NCBI RefSeq assembly: GCF_041260155.1
Contig: NC_091939.1
Coordinates: 42,340,370-42,404,369 of the forward strand
DNA length: 64,000 nucleotides
Direction: 5' to 3'
Source: Ptychodera flava
Lineage: Eukaryota > Hemichordata > Enteropneusta > Ptychoderidae
Every line of letters begins with the position of its first letter. The stretch's first letter is position 1. Shown here one piece after another: positions 38,201 through 50,000 of this stretch. The position numbers and the translations under genes were made by a program. The notes below the pieces were generated by a model, which was not told the DNA's origin, did not search any database, and saw only the letters and a list, made by a program, of their open reading frames with translations.

Positions 38201-41200
38201 ATTTTAGGGAAACAATATATATATATGGAAGTTTTTATCTCATTGAGGGAACGTTGAAAGTAGACCATTGAAACCACTGGATACAAACACATCTACCTAT
38301 TTTGGATGTAGAATAGCAAAAATGTACCCAAACACTCACCTATTGAAAAATGTTTACGTTTTAATCAGATCTTGTATCTGTTTTGAACAAACCTTGTTAA
38401 CGTAAAGGTTCAGAATATGTGCTAAGAATGGAAAAACATGATTTTTGTCTTTTGTTCATGTACTTTCCTCAGATCCGTTGAAGGTAAACAAGAAGAAGTT
38501 GCCGAACTGGAACATGCTGTCAGTGATTTTAATGACAACCAGGCAAACTGGAAGAAAAAGGTACAAATCTTGTAACCCATCAAGTAACTAGAGAGTAAAC
38601 CATCAACATTCCTTGTCAATTGTGCATATTATACTTGAGAAACAGTAAAGTGCACATATATTATGGTACATAATAATATATAATATAAAAGTCAACGTCA
38701 AATATTACAGTACATAATAGTACATAATAATAATTCCTTCCGTATCAAGATGAGTGTCATTTGTACTGCATTGGACACATGACGAAGTCAAATGTCTGAC
38801 ACGGCACAAATACACTATTCTTACTCCGAATAAGGAACAGGGGATATTGGGTATGAACAGATTTATCATATACGCATGCCAAGAATTTTCAAATGCAGGA
38901 AAACCATAAAGTTGGGGTTTGGACTTTTTTCTGCCATGTGCAATAAATGAAAAGAAGCACTTGATGTCAACTGTAGTTAATAACAATACATGATAGCAAG
39001 GGCAAGATCATGATTTGTTGCTCATGACGGTAATATTGATGATGGCTAGGCTGAAGACATGACTATCATCAATGTGAGCACCAGGCTGCAAGTGAGCTAC
39101 AAATCATGATCTTGCTCTTGCTATCATGTGTTATCAATTATGTTACAACAAAATGTTTGTGTAGCAACCTAGGCATAGAAATCGTGGTCATAGCAGAACA
39201 TAGCTGCAGTAATTGTAGCCTAAGGGATTGTTTGATGTGGTTCGATGTTGACTTTTGTATTCTCCTGTTTAAGGCTACATCTTGTACCTTGTATCTACAA
39301 TGGCAATTTCACACTGCAAATCTGCAATGCATATCAAGGGTTGCATTTCCAGCAACTCTCCACTTGTGCAAATTTCAATGTAGGCTTACTCCGCTATCGT
39401 TTTGAAATTGTGATGTCACATCAAATGGAGGACTTCACTCTTTTTGGCTGCAAAATGAAAGTTAATCCAATTGATCAGACAGTAAATTCAAATTAGACCG
39501 CCATCTTGAGGGAGCAAATATGGAAGTCAATATCAAACTGCATCAAACTACCCCTTAGACTACAATCATTGCAGCTGTGTAGAATGTATATACCGTACTC
39601 ACAGGCATAGAATCACTGCTGTGAATGGCTTCATTTTCCAATCACCATGCCTAAAATTTCAAATATTTTTCTAAGTACAGACACAGCATTGTTTGTAGCT
39701 AGTCATATATACACTTTTTAATCACCAAAATGTATTCTAATACTCAACTGGAGTTGTATCTCAACTTGTACCCTGGGGTTCACATTGTATGTTACCACAG
39801 TACACAACAATTTGTGCAGCGCAGAAAAGATGTGCATCTGCAGTGGTCAAGATCACCTCACATACTGGGCAAGCGTCTCCTAAACCATGTTTTATCACTT
39901 TTTAAAATATGTCAGGTGACTTAGTCTAAGCCAATCACAATAATTGAATGATACACGAGGTGTAAGAATTGTTTCTATTTGTGCTTGTCATATACCTGTA
40001 GATGCCAATTAAATGATACTTTAACATTGACAGCAAACTGTTTCTATTTGTAGTTGCATCCTATACTCAGAGAAGACTATGAAGATGAACTGAATCTAAC
40101 TGCACTGCCAGAGGACAGTTTTAAATTGCCCATATCCCAGGTACATGTATGTCAGTACTATATATTATTGCCTGAATACATGGCCTTATGTACCCAAGAG
40201 CAGGTGACAATTTGCCCTCTTGGGCAATTGTCTCCTGCTGCGAGGGCACATAAACCCATGTATTCAGACAATAATATTTCTATTACATGCCTCTTCACAG
40301 ATTATGCTATATGGAATTTAGAGACATGCAGGGCGTTAAGCGTCTACTTTGACGTCGAAAACGTCAAAGGGCTTCACTGGACCGCGTAACAGTGGAAAGC
40401 AGTCAGTACATCGTTCACCAGCCCGCTAACTCCCCGGATGTTCCTACTCAAATCAATGCACTGATTTGCACTCACATTCGAGGCATATACTAATATGACA
40501 GAACCTAATGGCCATGCAGTGCAAGCACACTGTACTCAAGGTATTTGCATAAGGGCTTGCAGTGTATTCCCCACACTAGTGTCTAGTGAGTGTGAGGACA
40601 GCAGAATAATGGCAAGCCCTCATGATAATAATATCACGTTCCTATTTTTGTAATCAAGTCTGAGGTATGACAATGTCATTGAATTCTTACAGGCTAATTT
40701 CTCCACACACCCAATTCTGATTGTGTAGTGTGATGTTCACTTGTTTACAGTTCAATGGTTAGTGAACATGCGGAGCAGTTCTTGTTCAAGTCTTTCACTG
40801 CACTCACAGTTGGAAAGAACGACACAAAACAACCTGTGTTTTCTTTGAAGTCTTATTAGGCATTAAGATTGTTGTAGCTAAATCTCACACTTGCAGACAG
40901 TTTCAAAATAATTATTCCTTGCAAACAAAAAGTCCCGGTTACCTATGCTCATTACCACAAGATTATGGCATGTTTTTGGTATTTGCACTGCAGCGCAAAT
41001 CCCAGTTAAATGCTCACTCGCCCCAGTGCAAGTAAAATGTGGTATTTATGTAATAATGTCACAGACAATAGTATATGTAATATATATTCCTCATTGGCAA
41101 GTCAGTATTTGAAACCATCTAGGAATTACAAAGTCCCTGCAGGCTTTGAGGTAAAGATTTCACCTAACTTGAGATGCATTGACAGTTGTTAATTTATGGC

Positions 41201-41559
41201 AGAGATATGAAAAGTTAGTGTAGTGTTTCTTGATTCTACCCAGAACTGGTAGAAGTACCATTACACTGCTGAGATAAAAAAATGTAATTACGTTCGAAGG
41301 ATGGAAACATTTTAAAATTTAATCATGTTTGTAGCAATGAGACTGCACAGGTGAAAATTATCAACCTGTGTCAGTGAAAATTCTAATTGATAAAAATTTC
41401 CATTCTCGCTCATTCCTCTAGGTTGATGAAGACATAGATGTACATCAGTCCAGATTACTGCACAGACTTACAGATTTACAAAGTTCTCATACTGCAAATG
41501 AACTGGCAGAGTATGTGGAAACAGTGGCTACAGTGGCAAGTGTTCTAACGAGAAAATGA
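32242..41559 (+). CDS. CENPQ: Centromere protein Q (CCAN inner kinetochore subunit)
   Basis: Nine coding exons: 32242-32430, 34542-34599, 35091-35208, 37026-37097, 37501-37576, 38018-38094, 38473-38560, 40054-40140 and 41422-41559 (stop TGA). Total 903 bp, 300 residues; all phases agree. A strong acceptor (TTTTTTCCTCCAG) ending at 32207 suggests a 5' non-coding exon upstream. Order: a basic Lys/Ser/Pro-rich disordered tail (1-80), then LLKWKPIQKSTQDLVSNIV, which matches the TWQPLSKSTRDHL block of human CENP-Q, a long coiled-coil region (about 120-226) ending NQANWKKK, and a C-terminal part with the LPEDSFKLP motif and a helical end (HRLTDLQSSHTANELAEYVE). Human CENP-Q is 268 residues. CENP-Q pairs with CENP-U in the CENP-O/P/Q/U/R complex that helps bind microtubules and recruit CENP-E and Plk1. 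Identification rests on weakly conserved blocks plus architecture. AATAAA at 42455-42460 is a likely poly(A) signal. Confidence 0.87.
33675..33712. repeat. Short palindrome in CENPQ intron 1
   Basis: ACCCTCGAGAAATTTCTCGAGGGT is a near-perfect palindrome, with flanks ATCATA / TATGAT continuing the symmetry. Confidence 0.7.
34045..34125. repeat. Nested hairpin in CENPQ intron 1
   Basis: GGTTGTATGGG and CCCATACAACC with a 1-base spacer at 34077-34099, enclosed by GGATACAGT ... ACTGTATCC. It looks like a small fold-back element. No coding. Confidence 0.55.
35294..35622. mobile_element. Possible hAT-like MITE in CENPQ intron 3
   Basis: Left end CAGGGTTAAGCAAAT and right end ATTTGCTCACCCCTG are inverted with 13 of 15 matches. 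The interior has repeated CAACC-ATAAAACCTACTA phrases. No target duplication was found, so the call is tentative. Confidence 0.5.
38976..39140. mobile_element. ~160-bp near-perfect hairpin in CENPQ intron 7
   Basis: Arms at 38988-39018 and 39099-39129 (ACATGATAGCAAGGGCAAGA against its complement) with inner pairing of GCTCATGACGG...TTGATGATGG to CTATCATCAATGTGAGC. The symmetry extends outwards (AGTTAATAAC / GTTATCAATT). Confidence 0.75.
40140..40275. mobile_element. Fold-back hairpin directly after CENPQ exon 8
   Basis: ATTATTGCCTGAATACATGG pairs with CCATGTATTCAGACAATAAT, enclosing GCAGGTGACAATTTGCCC / GGGCAATTGTCTCCTGC. It starts at most a few tens of bases past the exon 8 donor. A downstream inverted pair (AGGGCTTGC near 40550, GCAAGCCCT near 40612) may belong to the same asymmetric element. 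Confidence 0.6.
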
Positions 41560-43852
41560 ATTACCAATGAACATCTGTTACAGGAACATGATATTCCATA
41601 CATACCACACTTCAATGTTGATCTTTTGCCAGTGAATGTTGATTTGTGTCATAATTCATTGTATATACTTTGATATTTAGTGAGCATATCGATGAGGAGT
41701 TGAATATTTACAAATAATCTATGTCCTTCCACTGCCAATCTTGGTTGAAGCTCCAAACATGCTGATAGACATTGGGGTTAGAGATGTACAGTTAGAAATT
41801 CTGTTGACAAATTCAGATTAGATGAACAGTTTCCAAAAGAAAAGACTACTTGTACTTCTTATCAAAATGTTATATATTCAATATGCAGATATATTTCATC
41901 ATGTCAGTTGAATTTTTGTACAGACTCTGAGTGTCAGCAAATACTTCAAATTCATCTTGCAAGCTGGGCATATCTGTTTTAAAATCAGACTTTCCTTTCA
42001 CAGAATGTAGCAACAACTGGTGTTCAAAAATCAATGAGCATTACATATAACAACAGGTTGAGAAGATAAATTTGACAGCTGATGTTGTTGTTTGTTTTAC
42101 ATCAGGAATGCACAATGTATCGCACTACTTGCCACCATTTTTCATTGAAATTTATGTTTTTGTAATGAGGCCAAGTATGAGGCCTACTGGTTCCTTGCCC
42201 ATGTCAGTCTCAAAGCAAGATTGGCCCTCATTAGTGGCAACCTTTGTAAATAATGTATTAGAGATAGATATTTGCTGGTATCAATGTAGTAGGTACATGT
42301 ATCGTGAATTTAAAAAATTTTATGTATTGCACTTATATGTTTACATGGAACAGCTTTGGAAGAAAAAGTTGATGGTAGATATATCAAATAGCTTGATTTT
42401 GTGTTTAACCAGTCTATGTAGGGCAAGGTATACCATAATGGAATATGATGGATAAATAAACTATCAAACCCAGCACTATTTGAATAACGACCAACTTTAT
42501 TTCAGTGTTATGACAACAAAAATAAAACCACTCATTTGAATATTACATTCAAATAACTCAAAGTACATTGTATTTATCAGCTGTTTTGGAGATATACAGA
42601 CAAGTTAGTAAAATGGTGATTCAGCAATATATTAATCTGTATTGAATTAGAACCCAATAATTAACATTTGGCATCTGGAATGTCACTAGGCAAGATTTGT
42701 GAGTAGTGTTAGTAAATTCACTTCCAATCCTGAATACCAGCTGCAGGAACATTGGCAGTATGGTATAGATGATGAAGAATTGAAAACCTAATTTGCTTGT
42801 TCAAGGCTACATTGCATGATTAAATGAAAGGAATGTGTGATGTATGATCATACAACATTTGCAGAAAACTACCGGTAGTATAATTTGTGAAAAAACACTG
42901 TCAGCACAGCCTTACAGCCAGCTTGTTAATCAATTCATTTCTATGTATGGAGACCTGATTTGATCACTTTTATGCCTTTTCTTAGTCTTGCCTCTACATT
43001 TCTGATAGCTATCAGAATTTGAAGTCCAAAGAGTTCTGCAACACTACTAGGATTTTCAAATCATGAATCATACTCCTCAAAAGGTTACACCACAGTTGAA
43101 TACTTAGATCATGTTTGCATTGTTGTTTCACTGAACACTGCCTGACAACCTTCAAAAGTTTAATCAGTAACAGTCACTCAATAATTAATATTTCTTATTT
43201 CTTAACAGCAAATACACAGAACCTGGTAACAGTTGCTAAACCACTCATGGACAATCCATTTTGAGGAAATTATTCATTGGCTTTGCTGTTTATTCTACCA
43301 TTAGTACAATACCAAATCAGAATAAGTTTGTATTTGTAAAGTCACACACTAGTTTTCATCAAGGTATTGTTCAAAATTGATATTGAGTGAACTTCTGATT
43401 GCAAGTAGTGCAAAGTCACATCTTTCTGTTCAGAATTTTGTTCGGGAATTCCTGCTCATAATATCACTGTTTGCAAAATTGGAAATCTTACATAAATATT
43501 TATAAAATTCTTTAAGTAGACCATTTGAAACTTGTTAGATATATTATTTACATTCTTATAAATTGCATATAATTGCTATATTACATACTTTTGTTATGCC
43601 TATATAATGCTTCAGTTAAGGGAATTTCTGCCAACCAGAACCAACTTTCTGGCTAAGCATATTTTGATTAAAATGTGAATAAAATAAATGTGATTAAAAT
43701 ATGATGACAATGTCACTGGAATCACCTATGTTGGAAAGGCATGCATTGGTTATCGGTAATTGTAGTTCACACAGAGACAGGTAACAGCTGTTTAACCATT
43801 ATCTCCTTGTATATGGGTCAAACCATACCTCTCTGACAGCAATAGGACTATA
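41560..43852 (+). other. CENPQ 3' UTR and following intergenic DNA
   Basis: No coding exon seen on either strand. An AATAAA at 42455-42460 fits a ~900-base 3' UTR. A 127-codon open stretch from 42072 has no homology I recognise, AT-biased codons and no splice context, so it is not called. Confidence 0.55.
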
Positions 43853-43854
43853 TA

Positions 43855-44976
43855 GTGTATACCGTATTTTTTTTGCGAATATTTTTTTTTGCGATTTTGT
43901 AAAAGGGTAGCACTCTGCGGCGTTTTAAGTTTGCGTTTACAGGAAGTCTCACAGATTGCGGTAAAACTAACAGGAAACAAACAACGTGAATTGGATACCT
44001 TTGTTCACGCCCAGGTGTTATTACAGCGATCACGAACATCAAGAAACAGACTTGTCATGGACACGTTGTGATCACCGATTAGCCTTGTCATCGTCATGAA
44101 AATAAAAGCTTTAGTTCTGAATGTAAATCTTTTGTTCTCGATGTAAATTTCTGGGGATCAAACAAAAAAATGGCATATAAGCCGAGGTTTTGACAAGAAT
44201 ACTAGTATTTCACTTTCCACTGCATTCCCGAGGTGATAACATCGCTCGCATCGTGTTAGCTGAACTGAATACGAATGGGTTGAAACAAAAGCGAGGTCAG
44301 TATTCACATTATGACGCCGAGCTCCGAGCTGAGATTGGGAAGTTTGCTGTCGAAAATGGCAACATGAAAGCAGTACGTCATTTTGCAGTAAAACTTGGTC
44401 GAAAAATCAACGAGAGTACGGTGCGATCGTTCAAAGTTTCCTATCTCAAAGAAAAGAGATCATCGAGATCAGAGCCCGTAACCTGTCTGCCTCATTGTAA
44501 GCGTGGGAGGCCCCTTCTACTTGGTGACCTCGATGAGCGTGTCAAGGCCTACGTCACTGGCGTGCGTGATTCCGGCGGTATCGTCAACCGAGCCATACTG
44601 CTTGCTGGTGCGAAGGGCATTGTGATGAAACGCAACCGAGCACTACTGAGCGAAAATGGGGGCCACATTGAACTTTCTCGCACACGGGCTGAATCGTTTC
44701 TCAAGAGAGTGGGGTATGTGAGGAGGAAAGGTACGCGTGCGGCAAGAAAACTACCCGAGAATTTCACTGAAATTAAGGACGATTTTCTACATCGTATTGC
44801 TGACGTAGTAGAAAGGGAGGCGATACCCCCGGAGTTGGTTATTAATTTTAATCAATCCGGCAGTGTGGTACATTGGAGCAGTGAGCATGTTATGTCTGCG
44901 ACGTCAAAAGTTCGCGATTTTTGCAATCGCGAATATCGCAAAAATAAATCGTTCGCAAAAATAAAACGGTATACAG
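43855..44976 (+). mobile_element. pogo/Tigger-like DNA transposon, internally deleted
   Basis: Terminal inverted repeats start (G/C)TGTATACCGT and continue with TTTTTGCGAA...TTTTTGCGAT for about 40 bp at 43855-43895 and 44930-44976. TA at 43853-43854 and 44977-44978 is the expected target duplication of the Tc1/mariner/pogo superfamily. The two ends differ by several bases, so the insertion is not very recent. It lies between CENPQ and the next genes. Confidence 0.85.
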
Positions 44977-45026
44977 TAGTAAATAGGAGTAATGGAGTCC
45001 AATATTATTTCAAAGTTAACTTGTAA
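44190..45026 (+). pseudogene. pogo-like transposase remnant
   Basis: A 278-codon frame with no stop, beginning without an ATG. The first part (SHYDAELRAEIGKFAVENGN...LGRKINESTVRSFKVSYLK) is a helix-turn-helix DNA-binding region of pogo/CENP-B type, and FLKRVGYVRRKGTRAARKLP is the typical linker before the DDE domain. ELVINFNQSG is the first catalytic block (family consensus N-x-D-Q/E-T/S-G), here with N in place of the catalytic D. The rest of the DDE domain is missing: the frame passes straight into the right terminal repeat and the last ~17 codons lie outside the element. It cannot transpose itself. A retained DNA-binding part could in principle be co-opted, but nothing here shows that. Confidence 0.75.
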
Positions 45027-45229
45027 ACTGTTACCCTTAACTTATACACAAGCCACACCTTCAGTTTGCAATGGCTGATGTATGGAAATTTGTTTTACCA
45101 TACCAATGCTTGGCCAGTACATGATTTGGCAGCTTGTAGTAGTAAACATTAGTGGAGTTCCCGATTGTTTTACCAACAATACCCTAGAGGTTTTTGTATG
45201 CAGTTACAAGACAAGTTATGGTCGTGTTC

Positions 45230-45887
45230 CTAAGCAATTAACCTGTATTGTCTAACCTCAGCAAGGATAGTATCTGTCTGCATAAATGTGCCAACATTGC
45301 TGATACGTGCAGTACTGTGGAATGAAAGACTCAAAGCCCTTTCCACATCAAATTTACGTCTGTGTTACAACATGAAATACTGCTGCAGTGTCTAGAAAAG
45401 TGAATGATGACACAAAATGACAATAAATAATACATAGGTAATTAATTATCATGTTTGAACACAGAACAAGCTGCTTGAATACTCTTTCAACTGACCAAGA
45501 TCACACTTATTGTAGACAATAAAATGTTATTTTGTACCCTATCAAAGTAAAATGAATGGCTCCCTAAAAACAGTTAAAACATTTTCTATGGGTAGGTCAA
45601 GATGAAAAATTTGATGCAAATCAAATCTTTCACTTTGCAGGGCTTACACAAACTAGCAGTACAGTATATCAACAATTATTTCAACAAACAAAAGTGAGCA
45701 AAGGTAAATGCAAGTACATGGTACAAACAACCTGGTATTTGCCACATATACCTGCTACCTGTTTACATTGGTCTGAAAGAGAACAATTTTCTTCTTAAAA
45801 GCATCGTTTTCCATCCACTGGTCCATGAAATCAAGTTTGTTGTTGGTGCTAATAAGAGATGTTGGTGCCGTGTAGATCGTATTGAAA
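45230..45887 (-). CDS. Two exons of an unrecognised gene (C-terminal end)
   Basis: Exon A 45759-45887 and exon B 45230-45359 on the - strand. Exon A is preceded by CTTCAG and ends AACAG/GTAGCA; exon B is preceded by TAACACAG and stays open to a TAG at 45230-45232. Phases agree across the junction (AG + A makes Arg). The product reads FNTIYTAPTSLISTNNKLDF, then MDQWMENDAFKKKIVLFQTN, then RRKFDVERALSLSFHS and TARISNVGTFMQTDTILAE before the end. Codon use and amino-acid mix look coding (85 residues, no stop), but I do not recognise the family. Exon B might instead splice at the GTTAGA after LAE. Upstream exons were not found in 45.9-47 kb; a frame at about 46735-46850 on the same strand (KFGKQNRKLFISL..., ending in a stop) is a weak candidate for a related or separate exon. 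Confidence 0.45.
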
Positions 45888-47040
45888 CTGAAGTTTATAG
45901 AGCATGAGTTTACTTCTCAGGAAGAAAATTACGCACAAAATTACAATACGTGAAATAGAACAATATATCTAATCTCTGAGATCTTCAATTCACTACTTTT
46001 CCAGACTTGTCAAGTAATTCTCAACTGACCTACAATTCAACATAAACTTATTATCTTGTAAACATTTCTTTTCACATGAACATTTCATTTACTTACTTGT
46101 GCAAGCTAACAACTGAAAACTAAAGGTTTCACAAAGAAGACAAGGTTTATGAAAGTACCAACGAATAATAATTGACCATACATATACACAATATAGTCAT
46201 TCCAATTCAAAGAATGCTTGAAATAAGTCTCTAATGGTAGTAAAATGTTCAGAGTGATAGGTTCAGCAAACTATCAGTACTTCAAGACATTCTCACCAGA
46301 CTAAACTTTTTTAAAGATTTTCAATCTTGTGAAAAGTTGCATAATTATTACTTTCTGTATAAAAATAAATTAATATGAAAAGATTTAATTTCAAAAATAC
46401 AATTAAATTTTAAGATTTTGTACTGGCAATTATGCAGCATTGCTTTATTGTGGTTCAGGAGGAATATTTAGCACACTGATTCTTAGAATATTTTCACCTA
46501 ATGTTAGTTAGCCTTGATATTTAAGAAGAAATGTGAATGACATACTGGTAAATTGACTTTATTTTTCTTGGACAGAGGTATAAAATTATCCTGGACATCA
46601 ATGGATCAAAGATGTCATACCAGTGTGTCACCATCTGTGTAAAATTGACATGAATGCAGCAATATAGGTGAAGATGGCTGTATTGTTATCAAACCATAAT
46701 CCACATCAAATGCTGTCAGGTTTAAACGCCATCTTTTCAAAATACTGCCTTTCATATTTTGTAGCCTTTTGAGATTGGTTGCTTGACAAAGATATGAACA
46801 ACTTTCTGTTCTGCTTCCCAAATTTATTCTATCGGCACCCAAAATATTCCTGTACCACCAAAAGTCTAATTATATCTTTTCCTCAAGGCAAATCCCACAA
46901 ACATTCATGATTGATATTTATACAAAACAACTGTATCCTTCCCCTTGTCTATCCTTCCCCTAGTCATTTACAGTGACAATCATGCATTGTTGATCACTGA
47001 CAATTATTATTGGCTCTCTCATCCTATCTTGACACAATAT
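45888..47040. other. Intergenic stretch, nothing certain
   Basis: AT-rich with no secure exon. It probably contains the 3' UTR of the membrane-protein gene (stop at 47041) and may hold missing upstream exons of the gene at 45.2-45.9 kb. Confidence 0.4.
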
Positions 47041-50000
47041 TCACATAAATTCATCATCGGTAGTGTCTTCTTCTCCAATTCTTGACAGATTCGTAGCTTC
47101 ACTTCTTGAACCATTTTGATGGTAGCCATTGCCAGCAGACTTGGAAGATTTCTTCAGGAGAGCTGTTGATGAATAAAGTTTATGTAAAAGCATTGAGACC
47201 GAGAAAAAGACATTGGAGAAAACATTTATTTTCAATCTATTATAACTATATTGGCTTGATAGAGAATATCATATTGGTATGGTAGGGAATATATTGGTTT
47301 GGTAGGGAATATATTGGTTACATGCATCTCTGTCACTAACATGGTTTGCAGTTTGCATGTTTACATCCAAATAACAGACTTCATAATTGACCTAGGGGGC
47401 AGGGTAGCAGAAATGTACATCACAGGCACACTGTATCTATGGTAACAACCAGTTACTTCAATCTATCTGCCTTGCTCAAAAATTATGTACATTAAATGCT
47501 GTTGCATAACTTATATGCAACAATGATACCACAAGCATATCAAAAAATAGTGACAATGTCACTGGTCGCTCGCATATAGTTATCAAAACAAGCTAGAATC
47601 AACTAAAAGATTTTTTTATCACAAATAGAAACAATTCCCCCAATAAAATAAAATTATGCAAATTTCACCAGAATTTGATCAAATCTTACTGACGTCACCC
47701 GTAAAAACCTCTACACTAAGTTTCAACTCAATCGGACGTGTGGTTTCAGAGAAAAAAAATTTTTGATCAAAAATGAAAAAAATAGCCCAAAAATGCAAAT
47801 ATGCAAATTTCACCATGATTTGCCTTGGGAAAGGTCACTCCTATGCACTTCCATACCAAGTTTCAAATCAATCAGACTGTGGTTTCAGAGAAGAAGATTT
47901 TTTGACCAAAAATGGGAGAAAATTACAAAAAAATTCATGAAAAATAGCAAGTCCAAGATACTGATCCAAGACGTGCACAATCATTTCAGGTCAGCCCAAA
48001 GTACTTACATGCTAATTTTTCATCTAATCTGCTCAGTGGCTATTGAGATTTTCAATAAAATGTAAACTTGTAAACATATATACATATGGCTATGGGAGCT
48101 AACAAGCGACCCAATGGTCTGCTCTGCTGTGTTATGTAGAGAGCAACTTTTTGTGACATATGTATTGATGAAGAAGGTTGAGATCTTTGATAGCTCATTT
48201 CAGGATGGCCTGACCTAAAATGGCAAAATTAGCTGCAAAAATACAAAATTGATGATTTCATCATAATTATGTATAAAAATGTATACCAATATCAAAGCTA
48301 TCACATGAGTAACTTTTGAGAAACAAATATTTTGACCAAAAATGGCAAAAATGACCCAAAAATACAAAAATTGAAGATTTCATCAAATTTCACTATATCA
48401 CACTAAGAGAACCCCCAGGAACCTGTATACCAATTATCAAAGGCATCAGACAAGTAGTTTTTGAGAAACACATTTTTTGACCAAAATGGCAAAAATTGCA
48501 CCAAAAATACAAAATTGCAGATTTCATCATATATTCTGTATATCATATTTAGTTTATCTGTAGGAACCTGTATACCAAATATCAAAGCTGTCAGACGAGC
48601 GGTTTTGATGAAATAAATTTTTGACCAAAAATGACAAAAAAATTCCTTAAAAATACAGATTTGCTTATTTCATCACAATTTGAACAAATCCAAGTTGGGT
48701 TATCCCTAGGGACCTGTATACCAAATATCAAAGCTGTCACGAGCGGTTTTGATGAAATAAATTTTTGACCAAAAATGACAAAAAAATTCCTTAAAAATAC
48801 AAATTTGCTTATTTCATCACAATTTGAACAAATCCAAGTTGGGTTATCCCCAGGGCCCTGTATATCAAATATCAAAGCTGTCAGACAAGCGGTTTTGATG
48901 AAATAAATTTTTGACCAAAAATGACAAAAAAATTCCTTAAAAATACAGATTTGCATGTTTCATCACAATTTGAACAAATCCAACTTGGGTTATCCCTAGG
49001 GACCTGTATACTAAATATCAAAGCTGTCTGACCAGCGGTTATGAAGAAGAAGATTTTTTACCAAAACGCCTTTTTTGGCACTAATTTGCATATTTTCAAC
49101 AATATCAAAAAAATCAAAAAAAGCACAATCATTTCAGGTCAGCCCAAAGTACTTACATGCTAATTTTTCATGTAATCTGCTCAGTGGTTATTGAGATTTT
49201 CAATTTTGACTGTTTTTACATTTTTTCACTTCATTTGCATATTTTTGGCAATGACAACTTCATTTGAACAAAATCTCATCTACAGCTCATCATCCATGTA
49301 CACACCAAATATCAAGATGAAATGTACAGCGGTTTTGGAGTTTTTGATGTTGACGGACAGACATACAGACATACAGACATACAGACATACATACATACAG
49401 ACATTTCCCTAGCCTATAAGAATAGCTTCCATTGCCATATATACATATGGCTATGGGAGCAAAAATCAATCAATGTGAAGGACACATGTGATTTCAGACT
49501 TATACTAATCTTCATCTGTCTGAAAGACACTACTATATAGCTGTGATGAAAGTCTTTGGAAAGCATGAACAACTTTGTTGCTCTCAAACACCAAAACACC
49601 AAATGATGAACACTTGTGGATATGTTTCTTTCTATCACACTGATATGATCACATACTTCCTGTAAGTGTAACATGTCATACCTGCAACATTACACAGACA
49701 TACTATATCTGCAACATTGTGACATTCATAACGCCTGCATTATGATGCTCCACCTGAAACACTTTACATGTAATTGTAATGACATACAATATGCACCATT
49801 ATGATGCTATACGTGTATCTGCAATATTGTGATATACCTGAACACTATGGCTATCATGAATGCAAAATTATAATGCTTAGGGTGAGATGCTATGACATAC
49901 CTGCAACGCTAAGAGAGTCTCTCCTGTCATGTTTGTGCCATCTTTTTAGTTTACCGTGTCTTTTCTTCCAGAGTCCTGTATACAATACAGCTCCAGTCAA

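Noticed and set aside
40054-40389. 111-codon frame starting at CENPQ exon 8
   Set aside because: Only the first 29 codons are exon; the rest runs into an intronic fold-back hairpin.
42072-42455. 127-codon + strand frame after CENPQ
   Set aside because: It lies in the probable CENPQ 3' UTR, has no recognisable motif and no conserved-looking codon pattern.
43855-44976. A working pogo transposase gene
   Set aside because: Most of the DDE domain is missing and the first catalytic aspartate is replaced by asparagine.
46615-46850. Further - strand exon of the 45.2-45.9 kb gene
   Set aside because: One frame is open for about 40 codons after an AG, but it ends in a stop before the known exons and has no donor, so the link is not supported.
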